Both the position numbers and the translations under genes were made by a program. A stretch of DNA of 64,000 bases from Microbacterium ulmi (GTDB taxonomy: Bacteria; Actinomycetota; Actinomycetes; Actinomycetales; Microbacteriaceae), in NCBI RefSeq assembly GCF_011759705.1, contig NZ_JAAOZF010000002.1, positions 760,347 to 824,346 on the forward strand, in the 5' to 3' direction. The first letter of the stretch is position 1; each line of letters starts with the position of its first letter. Under the pieces are notes generated by a model. It ran no database searches. It saw only the letters and a program-made list of their open reading frames with translations, and was not told where the DNA came from. Shown piece by piece: positions 8,792 to 16,886 of this stretch.

Positions 8792-9508
8792 CTACGCCGC
8801 GAGCCCCATCGCGTCCATGCGACGCGAGTGCGCAGCCATGAGCTCCGTGAACACGGGCTCGACGCGCATCTCGTCCGCGACGGCGAGGCCCGAAGGCCGC
8901 AGCGCCGAACGCGCGACCAGAAGAGTGTCGCCCACGAGGCGGCGGCCCCACAGCGCGAGCATCGACCGCCACTCGGGGTCGCTCTCGATCGTCCGGTTGA
9001 CGATGTCGACGATCGCCTGCCTGTCATGGTCTGCGCGGAGGATCTGGGCGACGCGGCGACCCGTCTCCCCGTAGCTCGCCGAGAGCGTGAAGTAGAAGTC
9101 GTCCAGCAGCCCCGCCGTCAGATGCACCGAGAGCATCGTCTCCTGCGGGCGCGCGCCGAGCGTCTCGCGCCGGAAGGCGTCGAGCTGTTCGCGGAAGGGC
9201 AGCATGATCTCCGTCGGATCGAGGTCGCGCTCGCGGATGAGGCCGACCAGCCCCTGGTGCTTCGTGAGCGCCGCCCCCGCCGCACGCGACAGCGACTCCT
9301 TGTCCGACAGCCCCGGGGTCGCCCGGATGAGGCGCGTCAGCGTCTCGAAGTAGCCGAGCTGGAGGTACGCGGCCTGCCCGAGGTACGTGTCGATGTCGGG
9401 CGCGAGCTCTTCGAAGTCGACCCTCGTCGTGTCGCCGAGATCGTCCTTCGATCGCAGCGACAGCGCGCGGCCCTCGGGCCTGCGGCGCTTCCAGAACCAG
9501 TCCACCAC
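8792..9508 (-). CDS. Ferritin-like fold protein (MiaE-like)
   Basis: This 238-residue, mostly helical protein resembles actinobacterial ferritin-like/MiaE-type proteins. Candidate metal ligands are in YLQLGYFETLTRLI, in KHQGL, and in LLDDFYFTLSASYGE. MiaE hydroxylates a hypermodified tRNA base, but that activity cannot be claimed here. Its position next to a DEAD-box RNA helicase is conserved in actinobacteria. The GTG start follows TAGGCT plus six bases (leaderless). It is divergent from the helicase. Confidence 0.7.
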   Translation of the reverse strand: MVDWFWKRRRPEGRALSLRSKDDLGDTTRVDFEELAPDIDTYLGQAAYLQLGYFETLTRLIRATPGLSDKESLSRAAGAALTKHQGLVGLIRERDLDPTEIMLPFREQLDAFRRETLGARPQETMLSVHLTAGLLDDFYFTLSASYGETGRRVAQILRADHDRQAIVDIVNRTIESDPEWRSMLALWGRRLVGDTLLVARSALRPSGLAVADEMRVEPVFTELMAAHSRRMDAMGLAA

Positions 9509-9514
9509 GCCTCC

Positions 9515-9520
9515 AGCCTA
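9515..9520 (-). promoter_or_regulatory. -10 box TAGGCT of the ferritin-like gene, leaderless
   Basis: TAGGCT, six bases, then GTG GTG GAC. No Shine-Dalgarno is present. Confidence 0.6.
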
Positions 9521-9585
9521 CGGCCGGCGCAGGGGCGCGACGAGTGCGGCGACGCCGGGCATTCGGGAGAACCCGCCCTCCCCGG

Positions 9586-9591
9586 TAGACT
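9586..9591 (+). promoter_or_regulatory. -10 box TAGACT of the DEAD-box helicase gene
   Basis: The predicted start is near 9598. This leaves a leader of about 34 bases to the ATG at 9632, or about 100 bases to the GTG at 9698. Confidence 0.45.
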
Positions 9592-9697
9592 GGGGATTCC
9601 CCGGCGTCGGATCGGGGCCCCGCGCCTGCGGATGAGTGAAGGGCGTGGATCCATCACCTCCCCGGCGGACTTCCTCGCCGCCAGACAGGCTCATATC

Positions 9698-11221
9698 GTG
9701 ACGACCTTCGCCGAACTCGGCGTTGACCAGGACATCGTGGACGCCCTCGCTTCGAAGGGCATCGTCGATGCGTTCCCCATCCAGGAGCAGACGATCCCCC
9801 TCGGCCTTCCGGGCCAGGACATCATCGGCCAGGCCAAGACGGGGACGGGCAAGACCTTCGGCTTCGGCATCCCCGTCGTGCAGCGCCTCGGGCTCGACCC
9901 TGCGCACGGGGTGAAGGCGCTCATCGTCGTGCCGACGCGCGAGCTCGCCGTGCAGGTGTACGAAGACATGGACATGCTGACGCAGAACCGCTCGACGAGC
10001 GTCGTCGCGATCTACGGCGGCAAGGCCTACGAGGGTCAGATCGAGCAGCTCAAGGCCGGCGCGCAGATCGTCGTCGGCACGCCTGGTCGTCTCATCGACC
10101 TGTCCAACCAGCGCCTGCTCGACCTCTCGAACGCGACCGAGGTCGTGCTCGACGAGGCCGACAAGATGCTCGACCTCGGCTTCCTCCCCGACATCGAGAA
10201 GATCTTCCAGAAGGTCCCCGCGGTGCGCCATACGCAGCTGTTCTCCGCGACGATGCCCGGACCGATCGTCGCGCTGGCCCGCCGCTTCATGACCAACCCG
10301 ATCCACATCAGGGCGACCGACCCCGACGAGGGGCTCACGCAGGCGAACATCCGCCACCTCGTGTACCGCGCCCATTCGCTCGACAAGGACGAGGTCATCG
10401 CCCGCATCCTCCAGGCCGACGGCCGAGGCAAGACCGTCATCTTCACGCGTACCAAGCGCGCCGCGCAGAAGCTCGTGGACGAGCTCGGCGATCGCGGCTT
10501 CAACGCGGCCGCCGTCCACGGCGACATGAGCCAGGAGTCGCGCGAGCGTTCGATGGCGGCGTTCAAGGCCGGCAAGCGCGATGTCCTCATCGCGACGGAT
10601 GTCGCGGCCCGCGGCATCGACGTCGACGACGTGACGCACGTCATCAACCACACGATCCCCGACGACGAGAAGGCGTACCTGCACCGCGCGGGGCGCACGG
10701 GCCGCGCCGGCAAGACCGGCATCGCGGTGACGTTCGTCGACTGGGACGACCTGCACAAGTGGGCCCTCATCAACCGCGCCCTGGAGTTCGGACAGCCCGA
10801 GCCCGTCGAGACGTACTCGTCGAGCCCGCACCTGTTCGAGGATCTCGACATCCCCGTCGGCACGAAGGGGCGCCTCGTGACGGCCCCGAAGTCGCAGCCG
10901 GCGCGTCCGCAGCCCGAGCGTGCGGCGGATGCCGCCGCGGAGGGCGAGAGCGAGGCCGCGACGCGTCGTCGCCGTCGCCGTTCGCGCGGATCCGGAGCCG
11001 AGCGCGTCGGTGCGACGTTCGAGGCGGATGCCGCGGCCCGCGTGGGCGGCGAGACGTCCGCGGCGGCGAGCGGGGCCGCGAGCACGACGGCCGGCGCTGC
11101 AGGCGCCCCGGACGGCCGCGGCACGCACGACGGCGGCGGCGCGGAGCACCACGACGGCAGGCCGGCTCCCGCGCGGCGACGTCGTCGCCGCGGTCCCCGA
11201 TCGAACACTCCGGCCGTCTGA
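9698..11221 (+). CDS. DEAD-box RNA helicase (RhlE/DeaD type)
   Basis: This 507-residue ATP-dependent RNA helicase has every SF2 motif in order: Q motif around FPIQEQT, AKTGTGKT at 46-53, PTRELAVQ, DEAD at 152-155, the FSATMP motif III, and HRAGRTGRAG from 329. After about residue 390 it becomes a low-complexity Arg/Ala/Gly tail with runs of arginine, typical of RNA-binding extensions. GTG 9698 is preferred because homologs begin MTTFAELG and the preceding 22 codons have unusual third positions. An in-frame ATG at 9632 is the alternative. Neither start has a clear ribosome binding site. Confidence 0.88.
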   Translation: MTTFAELGVDQDIVDALASKGIVDAFPIQEQTIPLGLPGQDIIGQAKTGTGKTFGFGIPVVQRLGLDPAHGVKALIVVPTRELAVQVYEDMDMLTQNRSTSVVAIYGGKAYEGQIEQLKAGAQIVVGTPGRLIDLSNQRLLDLSNATEVVLDEADKMLDLGFLPDIEKIFQKVPAVRHTQLFSATMPGPIVALARRFMTNPIHIRATDPDEGLTQANIRHLVYRAHSLDKDEVIARILQADGRGKTVIFTRTKRAAQKLVDELGDRGFNAAAVHGDMSQESRERSMAAFKAGKRDVLIATDVAARGIDVDDVTHVINHTIPDDEKAYLHRAGRTGRAGKTGIAVTFVDWDDLHKWALINRALEFGQPEPVETYSSSPHLFEDLDIPVGTKGRLVTAPKSQPARPQPERAADAAAEGESEAATRRRRRRSRGSGAERVGATFEADAAARVGGETSAAASGAASTTAGAAGAPDGRGTHDGGGAEHHDGRPAPARRRRRRGPRSNTPAV

Positions 11222-11223
11222 GA

Positions 11224-11248
11224 TGCGTCACCCGGCCCGGGTGACGCA
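11224..11248 (+). terminator. Perfect 25-bp palindrome, probable terminator of the helicase gene
   Basis: The arms TGCGTCACCCGG / CCGGGTGACGCA are separated by one base, starting three bases after the helicase stop. No U-tract follows. Such stems are common terminators in high-GC actinobacteria. Confidence 0.65.
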
Positions 11249-11294
11249 CGAAGACATGTCACGTCACCTCCGTCGCCGACCAGGAGCGCCGCGC

Positions 11295-11300
11295 TAATGT
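11295..11300 (+). promoter_or_regulatory. -10 box TAATGT of the SHOCT membrane protein gene
   Basis: The predicted start is near 11307, with a leader of about 47 bases carrying GAAAGG eight bases before the GTG. Confidence 0.5.
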
Positions 11301-11353
11301 GAGCGCGACGGCGCACGTCGCGCCGGCGTTCCGCACTCAGAAAGGCACCGACC

Positions 11354-11779
11354 GTGCGATTCTTCGACGTGACCCCGATCAGCTACCAGTACCAGGGCTT
11401 CTGGGGCTCGTTCTGGGATCTGATCTGGTGGTTCCTGTGGGCCTTCATCTTCGTGTCCTACCTGTTCGCTCTGTTCGCGATCATCGGCGACCTGTTCCGC
11501 GACAAGAAGCTCAACGGCTGGCTCAAGGCCGTCTGGATCTTCTTCCTCATCTTCTTCCCGATCGTCACGGCGCTCGTCTACCTCATCGCCCGCGGCAAGG
11601 GCATGGGCGAGCGGTCGGTCGCGGAGGCCAGGCAGTACCGCGCCGCACAGGACGACTACATCAAGCAGGTCGCGGGTTCCAGCCCCGCGGACGAGATCGC
11701 GAAGGCGAAGTCGCTGCTGGATGCGGGCACGATCTCGCAGGCCGAGTACGACGCGCTGAAGGCCCGCGCTCTGTCGTAG
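11354..11779 (+). CDS. PLDc_N/SHOCT-domain membrane protein
   Basis: This 141-residue protein has two membrane segments (about 20-45, rich in Trp and Phe, and 58-80) joined by a short basic loop, as in phospholipase-D-nuclease N-terminal-like proteins. It ends in a SHOCT-type module of about 30 residues (ADEIAKAKSLLDAGTISQAE), a small helical hairpin found at the C-terminus of many bacterial proteins. Function unknown. The GTG start is supported by GAAAGG. It ends 34 bases from the convergent PHP gene. Confidence 0.75.
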   Translation: MRFFDVTPISYQYQGFWGSFWDLIWWFLWAFIFVSYLFALFAIIGDLFRDKKLNGWLKAVWIFFLIFFPIVTALVYLIARGKGMGERSVAEARQYRAAQDDYIKQVAGSSPADEIAKAKSLLDAGTISQAEYDALKARALS

Positions 11780-11813
11780 GCATCGGCATGCGTCGCAGCG
11801 CCCTCGTCCGCCC

Positions 11814-12683
11814 TCAGGGGTAGACGGGGGCGCTTCCGTTGCCGAGAGCGACGATGCGCGCGACCATGTCCGCGCTCGTCGTGTTCTCTCCGGGGAGATT
11901 CGGCTTGCCGAGCCCGTGGTAGTCGCTCGATCCCGTCACGATGAGATCGTGACGCTCGACCAGTCTGCGCAGGACACGCTTCCCCTCGTCGGTGTTCTCG
12001 CGATGCTCGAGCTCGAACCCCGCGAGCCCGAGCGCGATGAGCTCCTCGAGCAGCGGCACCGGCATCATCCTTCCGCGCCCGGCGGGGGTCGGGTGGGCGA
12101 TGATCGGCACGCCGCCCGCCGCGACGATGAGCCGCACGGCCGTGCGCGGATCCGGCGCGTAGTGCCCTTCGTAGTAGCCCTCGCGCGGGTGCAGGATGCC
12201 GCCGAACGCCTCGCCGCGATCGCGCGCGAGTCCTCGCGCGACGAGCGCGTCGGCGATGTGGGGCCTGCCGATCGTGGCGCCGATCTCGGTCTGCTCCACG
12301 ACGTCGTCCCACGTGAGGGGGTAGTCGCGTGCGATGTTGCGGACGATCCGCTCGGCTCGTCCGACACGGTCCGTGCGGATCCGCTCGGTCTCGGCGCGCA
12401 GCCCCGCGTCGTCGGGGTCGAACAGGTAGGCGAGGATGTGGACGCTGCGCCACTCGTTCTTCGCCGACAGCTCCATCCCGGGGATGAACGTCATGCCGAG
12501 GGATGCCGCGGCCTCGGCCGCCTCGGCCCATCCCGCCGTCGTGTCGTGATCGGTCAGCGCCGCCGTGCGGATCCCGTAGCGGTGAGCGGAGGCCATGACG
12601 TGGGCAGGCGTCTCGGTGCCGTCGGAGCGGATCGAGTGCAGGTGCAGATCGGCCGGGCTCTCGAAGCGGCGATCGTCCTGCAT
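11814..12683 (-). CDS. PHP-domain phosphoesterase (RNase AM / nucleoside bisphosphatase type)
   Basis: This 289-residue metal-dependent phosphoesterase has the metal-binding motifs DLHLHS (near residue 12), DHDT, the Glu in PGMELSA, IIAHPTPAG, ELEHREN and GSSDYHG. The length and arrangement fit the YciV/TrpH group, whose characterised members act on 3',5'-nucleoside bisphosphates or trim RNA 5' ends. The ATG follows TACCCT plus six bases (leaderless). The reading frame stays open upstream, but that is antisense to the next gene. Confidence 0.82.
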   Translation of the reverse strand: MQDDRRFESPADLHLHSIRSDGTETPAHVMASAHRYGIRTAALTDHDTTAGWAEAAEAAASLGMTFIPGMELSAKNEWRSVHILAYLFDPDDAGLRAETERIRTDRVGRAERIVRNIARDYPLTWDDVVEQTEIGATIGRPHIADALVARGLARDRGEAFGGILHPREGYYEGHYAPDPRTAVRLIVAAGGVPIIAHPTPAGRGRMMPVPLLEELIALGLAGFELEHRENTDEGKRVLRRLVERHDLIVTGSSDYHGLGKPNLPGENTTSADMVARIVALGNGSAPVYP

Positions 12684-12689
12684 CCCCTG

Positions 12690-12695
12690 AGGGTA
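12690..12695 (-). promoter_or_regulatory. -10 box TACCCT of the PHP gene, leaderless
   Basis: TACCCT, six bases, then ATG. It faces another leaderless -10 at 12743-12748. Confidence 0.5.
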
Positions 12696-12742
12696 TCGCC
12701 CTCCGCCGCCGCGGCATCGGTCGATCTCCCAGACAGAGGACA

Positions 12743-12748
12743 TAGAGT
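12743..12748 (+). promoter_or_regulatory. -10 box TAGAGT of the endonuclease/phosphatase-fold gene, leaderless
   Basis: TAGAGT, seven bases, then GTG at 12756. The two facing -10 boxes are only 47 bases apart. Confidence 0.55.
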
Positions 12749-12755
12749 CGCCGAC

Positions 12756-13775
12756 GTGCTGCGACTGCTCGGGATCCTCGTGACGGTCGTGTTCGCGATC
12801 GCGACGGCTGCCCTCACCTGGCCGTCCTTCTTCCGTGTCGACCGGTACTTCCCCGTGGCGCAGATCGTGTCGTTCCGGGGTGCCGTGCTCGTCGGGTTCG
12901 GCATCGTCCTCATCGTCGCACTGCTGCTTGCGATCGCCCGTCCCGTGCGCGGATTCGCGGCATCCATCGCGATCATCGCGCTCGTCGGCGTCGTCGCGAA
13001 CGCCGCGATCATCATGTCGCGCGGGATCGGCACCGACAGGCTCCCGGAGAAGACCGACACCAGCGTGCGCGTCATGACGTGGAACACCGCCGGCGATGCG
13101 ACCTCGGCTCAGCAGATCGCCCAGATCGCCGTCGCGATGGCCGCGGACATCGTGACCCTCCCCGAGACGACGATCGAGACGGGCGAGCAGGTGGCCCTCT
13201 CGATGCGCGATCTCGGACATCGCATGTGGGCGTACCACGCCGAGTACGGCACGGACGGATGGGGGGCGCGGTCGACGACGATCCTCATCTCGCCGCGCCT
13301 GGGCGACTATGCGGTCATCGACTCGTCGAAGGACGGATCGAGCAACACGTCGACCGTGCCGAGCGCCGTCGCGATGCCGATCTCCGGTCACGGACCCATC
13401 GTCGTCGCGGCGCACGCCGTCGCTCCGCGCCAGCAGTACATGCAGGCGTGGCGCGACGACCTGCAGTGGCTGGCCGACCAGTGCGCAGCCGACGACGTCA
13501 TCATGGCGGGCGACTTCAACGCGACCCTCGACCACCTGCACGGGCTCGGGGTCGACGACGGCACGCTCGGCCGCTGCCGCGATGTCGCCGAGGCGACCGG
13601 CAACGGGTCGGTCGGGACCTGGTCGACCGACATGCCCGCACTCCTCGGGGCGCCCATCGACCACGTCATGACATCGAAGAACTGGACGCCGACGGGATCG
13701 CTCGTGCTGCGCTCGCTCGACGGCTCCGGCAGCGATCACCGTCCCCTCATCGTGCAGCTCGAGCCGGCCGGCTGA
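12756..13775 (+). CDS. Membrane-anchored endonuclease/exonuclease/phosphatase family protein
   Basis: This 339-residue protein has three hydrophobic segments in its first 90 residues (about 4-22, 39-60 and 67-87), then a domain of the EEP (DNase I-like) fold outside the membrane. Visible active-site pieces are VMTWNTAG, LPETT, DFNATLDH with the usual Asn, and the terminal GSDHRPLIV. Substrates of this family range from DNA to phospholipids, so the substrate is open. The GTG start is set by a leaderless -10 box; the longer open frame upstream is antisense to the PHP gene. Confidence 0.8.
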   Translation: MLRLLGILVTVVFAIATAALTWPSFFRVDRYFPVAQIVSFRGAVLVGFGIVLIVALLLAIARPVRGFAASIAIIALVGVVANAAIIMSRGIGTDRLPEKTDTSVRVMTWNTAGDATSAQQIAQIAVAMAADIVTLPETTIETGEQVALSMRDLGHRMWAYHAEYGTDGWGARSTTILISPRLGDYAVIDSSKDGSSNTSTVPSAVAMPISGHGPIVVAAHAVAPRQQYMQAWRDDLQWLADQCAADDVIMAGDFNATLDHLHGLGVDDGTLGRCRDVAEATGNGSVGTWSTDMPALLGAPIDHVMTSKNWTPTGSLVLRSLDGSGSDHRPLIVQLEPAG

Positions 13776-13800
13776 CAGACGCTCCCCGGTCCGCTCGTGC

Positions 13801-13806
13801 GAGACT
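13801..13806 (+). promoter_or_regulatory. Weak -10 box GAGACT of the aminopeptidase gene, probably leaderless
   Basis: GAGACT, six bases, then ATG at 13813. The first base departs from the TAnnnT pattern. Confidence 0.35.
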
Positions 13807-13812
13807 GGGGGC

Positions 13813-15285
13813 ATGAGCACGCACGCCACGCCCACTCCAGGTATCGCCCACGCCCTGACCCGAGCCGACGGGCGCGTGGGCTCCGAGGACGGCACGGCGC
13901 AGGAGCCCGCCTCGGCGGACTCGACGACGAACCGTCGTCAGCGCTACGGTCAAGGGTTCCTCGACACGATCTCCACGGGCTGGGCGGAACGGCCCGACAT
14001 CGCTCCTCCGCCGCGCGAGCAGGTGCCGTTCGCGGCGGCGCGCCGCGAACGCGTCTCGGCCGCGTTCCCCGGCAAGCGGCTCGTCATCCCCGCGGGCGAG
14101 CTCAAGCAGCGCAGCAACGACACAGACTATCCGTTCCGCGCCCACTCGGCCTTCGCGCACCTGACCGGCTGGGCGGCCGACAGCGAGCCCGGGTCGGTGC
14201 TCGTGTTCGAGCCGCGCTCGGAAGGCGGCCACGACACCACGCTCTACTTCCGCGAGCGCGCCGACCGCACGACGGCCGAGTTCTACTCGAACGCCGCGAT
14301 CGGGGAGTTCTGGATCGGCCCGCGTCCCGCGCTGTCGGGCGTCGCGTCCGACCTCGGGCTCGCGACGGCGCACATCGACGCGTTCGAGGGCTCGGACGAC
14401 GACCTCGTGGTCGGCGAGGACGCCGACCTGACGCGCTTCGTCTCGGAGCTCCGTCTCGTCAAGGACGACTACGAGATCGAGCAGCTCCGCCTCGCGGTGC
14501 AGGTGACCGCCGACGGGTTCGACGACATCGTGCGGGAGCTCCCCCGGATCATCGAGCACCCCCGCGGAGAGCGGATCGTCGAGGGCGTGTTCCATCAGCG
14601 CGCGCGCAGCGACGGCAACGCTGTCGGCTACGACACGATCGCCGCCTCGGGGCCGCACGCCTGCTACCTCCACTGGACCCGCAACGACGGGGCCGTCGTC
14701 CCCGGCGATCTCATCCTGATCGACGCGGGCGTCGAGGTCGACAGCCTGTACACCGCCGACATCACGCGCACGCTCCCCGTCAGCGGCGCCTTCACCGAGG
14801 TGCAGCGCAAGGTCTACGAGACGGTGCGCGAGGCAGCGGATGCCGCGTTCGCGGTCGCACGTCCCGGCATCCCGTTCCGGGCCGTCCACGAGGCGGCGAT
14901 GCAGGTCATCGCCGCCCGCGTCGCCGAATGGGGACTGCTGCCGGTCACGGCCGAGGAGGCGCTCGCGGCAGACTCGGGCGGCCAGCACCGCCGGTACATG
15001 GTGCACGGCACGAGCCACCACCTCGGGATCGACGTGCACGACTGCGCGCAGGCGCGGCGCGACATGTACTACGACGGGCTCCTCGAGCCGGGCATGGTGT
15101 TCACGATCGAGCCCGGTCTCTACTTCCAGGCCGACGATCTCACGGTCCCCGCGCAGTACCGCGGGATCGGCGTGCGCATCGAGGACGACGTCCTGATGAC
15201 CGCCGACGGCCCCGTCAACCTGTCGGGCGGCATCCCCCGCACGGCCGACGAGATCGAGGCGTGGATCGCGGCAGCGGGCGTGTGA
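13813..15285 (+). CDS. pepP: Xaa-Pro aminopeptidase (M24B, PepP)
   Basis: This 490-residue cytosolic metallopeptidase removes N-terminal residues before proline. An aminopeptidase-P N-terminal domain precedes the pita-bread catalytic domain. All five metal ligands can be placed: D304 and D316 (LIDAGVEVD...YTADIT), H403 or its neighbour in GTSHHLGID, E433 (FTIEPGLYF) and E457 (VRIEDDV). About 45 disordered residues precede the conserved part. It ends 21 bases from the convergent hydrolase gene. Confidence 0.92.
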   Translation: MSTHATPTPGIAHALTRADGRVGSEDGTAQEPASADSTTNRRQRYGQGFLDTISTGWAERPDIAPPPREQVPFAAARRERVSAAFPGKRLVIPAGELKQRSNDTDYPFRAHSAFAHLTGWAADSEPGSVLVFEPRSEGGHDTTLYFRERADRTTAEFYSNAAIGEFWIGPRPALSGVASDLGLATAHIDAFEGSDDDLVVGEDADLTRFVSELRLVKDDYEIEQLRLAVQVTADGFDDIVRELPRIIEHPRGERIVEGVFHQRARSDGNAVGYDTIAASGPHACYLHWTRNDGAVVPGDLILIDAGVEVDSLYTADITRTLPVSGAFTEVQRKVYETVREAADAAFAVARPGIPFRAVHEAAMQVIAARVAEWGLLPVTAEEALAADSGGQHRRYMVHGTSHHLGIDVHDCAQARRDMYYDGLLEPGMVFTIEPGLYFQADDLTVPAQYRGIGVRIEDDVLMTADGPVNLSGGIPRTADEIEAWIAAAGV

Positions 15286-15306
15286 GGCCCGCTCGGACCT
15301 GACGGA

Positions 15307-15981
15307 TCAGGACCGCGACCGCATCCACTCGACGACGACCGGCGCGAGGGCTGCGCCCACCTCATCGGGAGTGCGCGTGAGACCCTTGACGTCGAACGAG
15401 TGACCGGCGCCCTCTATCCAGGCGATATCGGCGTCCTGACAGGACGCGACGGCCGCCTCGAGCTGGTCGTGCGGATCGACGAACCGGTCGTTCGTGCCCT
15501 CGACGAACAGCTGCGGCTGTGCGATGTCGGGCAGGTGCGCGACGCGCGCCTTCTCGGGCTCCCCGGGCGGATGCAGCGGATACCCCAGGTACACGAGACC
15601 TGCCGGGCGGATCACACCCTCCGCGGCCGCCATGGAGGCCATGCGCCCGCCGTACGACTTTCCCGCCGCCCACAGCGGGAGATCGGGTGCGCGATCGCCC
15701 GCGAACTCCGACATCGCGCGCCAGGCCTCGACGGCGTGCGCCGCGGGTCCGGGCATGCGCCGTCCCGCCTCGGCGTACGGGAAGGTGAAGCGCAGCGTCG
15801 CGCACCCGTGGACGTTGAGCGCCGCCGTGAAGCCCGTGAGGAACGGATGCCGGTAGCCCGCTCCCGCTCCGTGCGCGACCGCCACGACCGCCCACGCGCC
15901 GTCCGGCCGCGTCCAGTCCGCCGACACGTCGACCGAACCGGACGGGAGACCGACCGCGATCCGCTCCTCGTCCGAGCCCAC
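15307..15981 (-). CDS. Alpha/beta hydrolase (Tex30/KANL3-like)
   Basis: This 224-residue protein has the small alpha/beta-hydrolase pattern of this family: HGAGAGYRHPFLTGF, a nucleophile elbow GKSYGGRM with the candidate catalytic Ser, an Asp in EGTNDRFVDP, and His in GAGHSFDV. The substrate is unknown. The GTG start lies one base downstream of the stop of the preceding minus-strand gene, so the pair is an operon. The open frame continues upstream only as a shadow of that gene's low-complexity tail. Confidence 0.75.
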   Translation of the reverse strand: MGSDEERIAVGLPSGSVDVSADWTRPDGAWAVVAVAHGAGAGYRHPFLTGFTAALNVHGCATLRFTFPYAEAGRRMPGPAAHAVEAWRAMSEFAGDRAPDLPLWAAGKSYGGRMASMAAAEGVIRPAGLVYLGYPLHPPGEPEKARVAHLPDIAQPQLFVEGTNDRFVDPHDQLEAAVASCQDADIAWIEGAGHSFDVKGLTRTPDEVGAALAPVVVEWMRSRS

Positions 15982-15982
15982 G

Positions 15983-16846
15983 TCAGCCGCGCGGGGGCTC
16001 TCGTGTCGCGGCGGGGTCCTCCTCGGAGCCCGCGCTCGGCGCGCGGCCGTCTGCGGGACCGGGCTCGTGCTCGCCCTCGGCACCAACCTCATGGTCGCCC
16101 TCGGGACCGGGCTCGTGGCCGGCCTCGGGCTCGTGGCCGGCCTCGGGCTCGTGATCGGCATCCTGCGCAGAGTCCGCGCCGGCGTCGGCTCCACCGCGCG
16201 CACTGCGTCCCGCCGCGGCCTGCGGCTCCGGCTCGGCGCCCGCCGCGGCTCCCACGGGCGGCCGGTCGCCGGACGCCGGTGCGGCGCCCCCGGCCGGGGC
16301 GGGGAAGACCCGCTCCCCGTATCGCGGCGGCTCGCTCGCATCGACCGTGGGCGCAGGAGCGGGCCGTGCCACGACGGTCTGGGCGCCCAGCACCTGCCGC
16401 GCGCGGTTGACGCTCGCGGAGGCGACCGAGACCTCGTAGTGCTCGGCGACGACCTGCATCACCGATGCGAAGTCGCGGCGGCGGCGCACGATCGCGAACG
16501 AGATGATGCTCATGAGCATGCCGATCGCGATGCCGACGAACAGCACGCCGACGAAGAGCTGGATGGGGGGCGAGGGCGTGCCCAGCACGAAGATCGCCGA
16601 GAAGAGGAGTCCCAGCAGGAGCCCGTTTATCGCGCCCGAGCGCGCAGCGGTCGCATAGCCGAGCTTGCCTGTGATGCGCTCGATCGAGCGCAGCCCCGTG
16701 CCGACGATCGCGATGTCGCGGGCCGGCACGTCGGCCGCGATGAGCGACGACACCGCCTTCTGCGCAGCCTCGTACGTGGGATAGGACGCGACGGTCTGTC
16801 CGACCTCGTCGAAGCCCTGGGGAAGACGCCCGCCCATCATGCTCAC
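15983..16846 (-). CDS. Stress-type membrane protein with a long acidic repetitive tail
   Basis: This 287-residue protein starts with a domain like general stress protein 17M (QTVASYPTYEAAQKAVSSLI, then DIAIVGTGLRSIERITGKL), followed by two membrane helices (about 75-95 and 100-122) and a basic loop. The last 140 residues are low complexity, Ala/Pro/Glu rich, with HEPEAG repeats. The GTG start has GGGAGG eight bases upstream; two ATGs lie just after it. It is divergent from the MgtE_N/CBS gene. Function unknown. Confidence 0.72.
   Translation of the reverse strand: MSMMGGRLPQGFDEVGQTVASYPTYEAAQKAVSSLIAADVPARDIAIVGTGLRSIERITGKLGYATAARSGAINGLLLGLLFSAIFVLGTPSPPIQLFVGVLFVGIAIGMLMSIISFAIVRRRRDFASVMQVVAEHYEVSVASASVNRARQVLGAQTVVARPAPAPTVDASEPPRYGERVFPAPAGGAAPASGDRPPVGAAAGAEPEPQAAAGRSARGGADAGADSAQDADHEPEAGHEPEAGHEPGPEGDHEVGAEGEHEPGPADGRAPSAGSEEDPAATREPPRG
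16111..16158 (-). repeat. 18-bp tandem repeat inside the stress-protein tail
   Basis: The unit GCTCGTGGCCGGCCTCGG occurs at 16111-16128 and 16129-16146 with a partial third copy to 16158. On the minus strand it encodes the hexapeptide repeat HEPEAG. Degenerate flanking copies suggest expansion by slippage. Confidence 0.85.
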
Positions 16847-16873
16847 GTCATCATCCTCCCACGATGGCCGGAC

Positions 16874-16879
16874 TACGCT
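16874..16879 (+). promoter_or_regulatory. -10 box TACGCT of the MgtE_N/CBS operon, leaderless
   Basis: TACGCT, seven bases, then GTG at 16887. No ribosome binding site is present. Confidence 0.6.
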
Positions 16880-16886
16880 GGGACGT

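Noticed and set aside
9632..9697. ATG 9632 as the helicase start
   Set aside because: The 22 extra codons have atypical third positions and no ribosome site, and homologs begin at the GTG. Kept as an alternative only.
9518..11152. A 544-codon open frame on the minus strand
   Set aside because: It is antisense to the DEAD-box helicase and has no recognisable domain.
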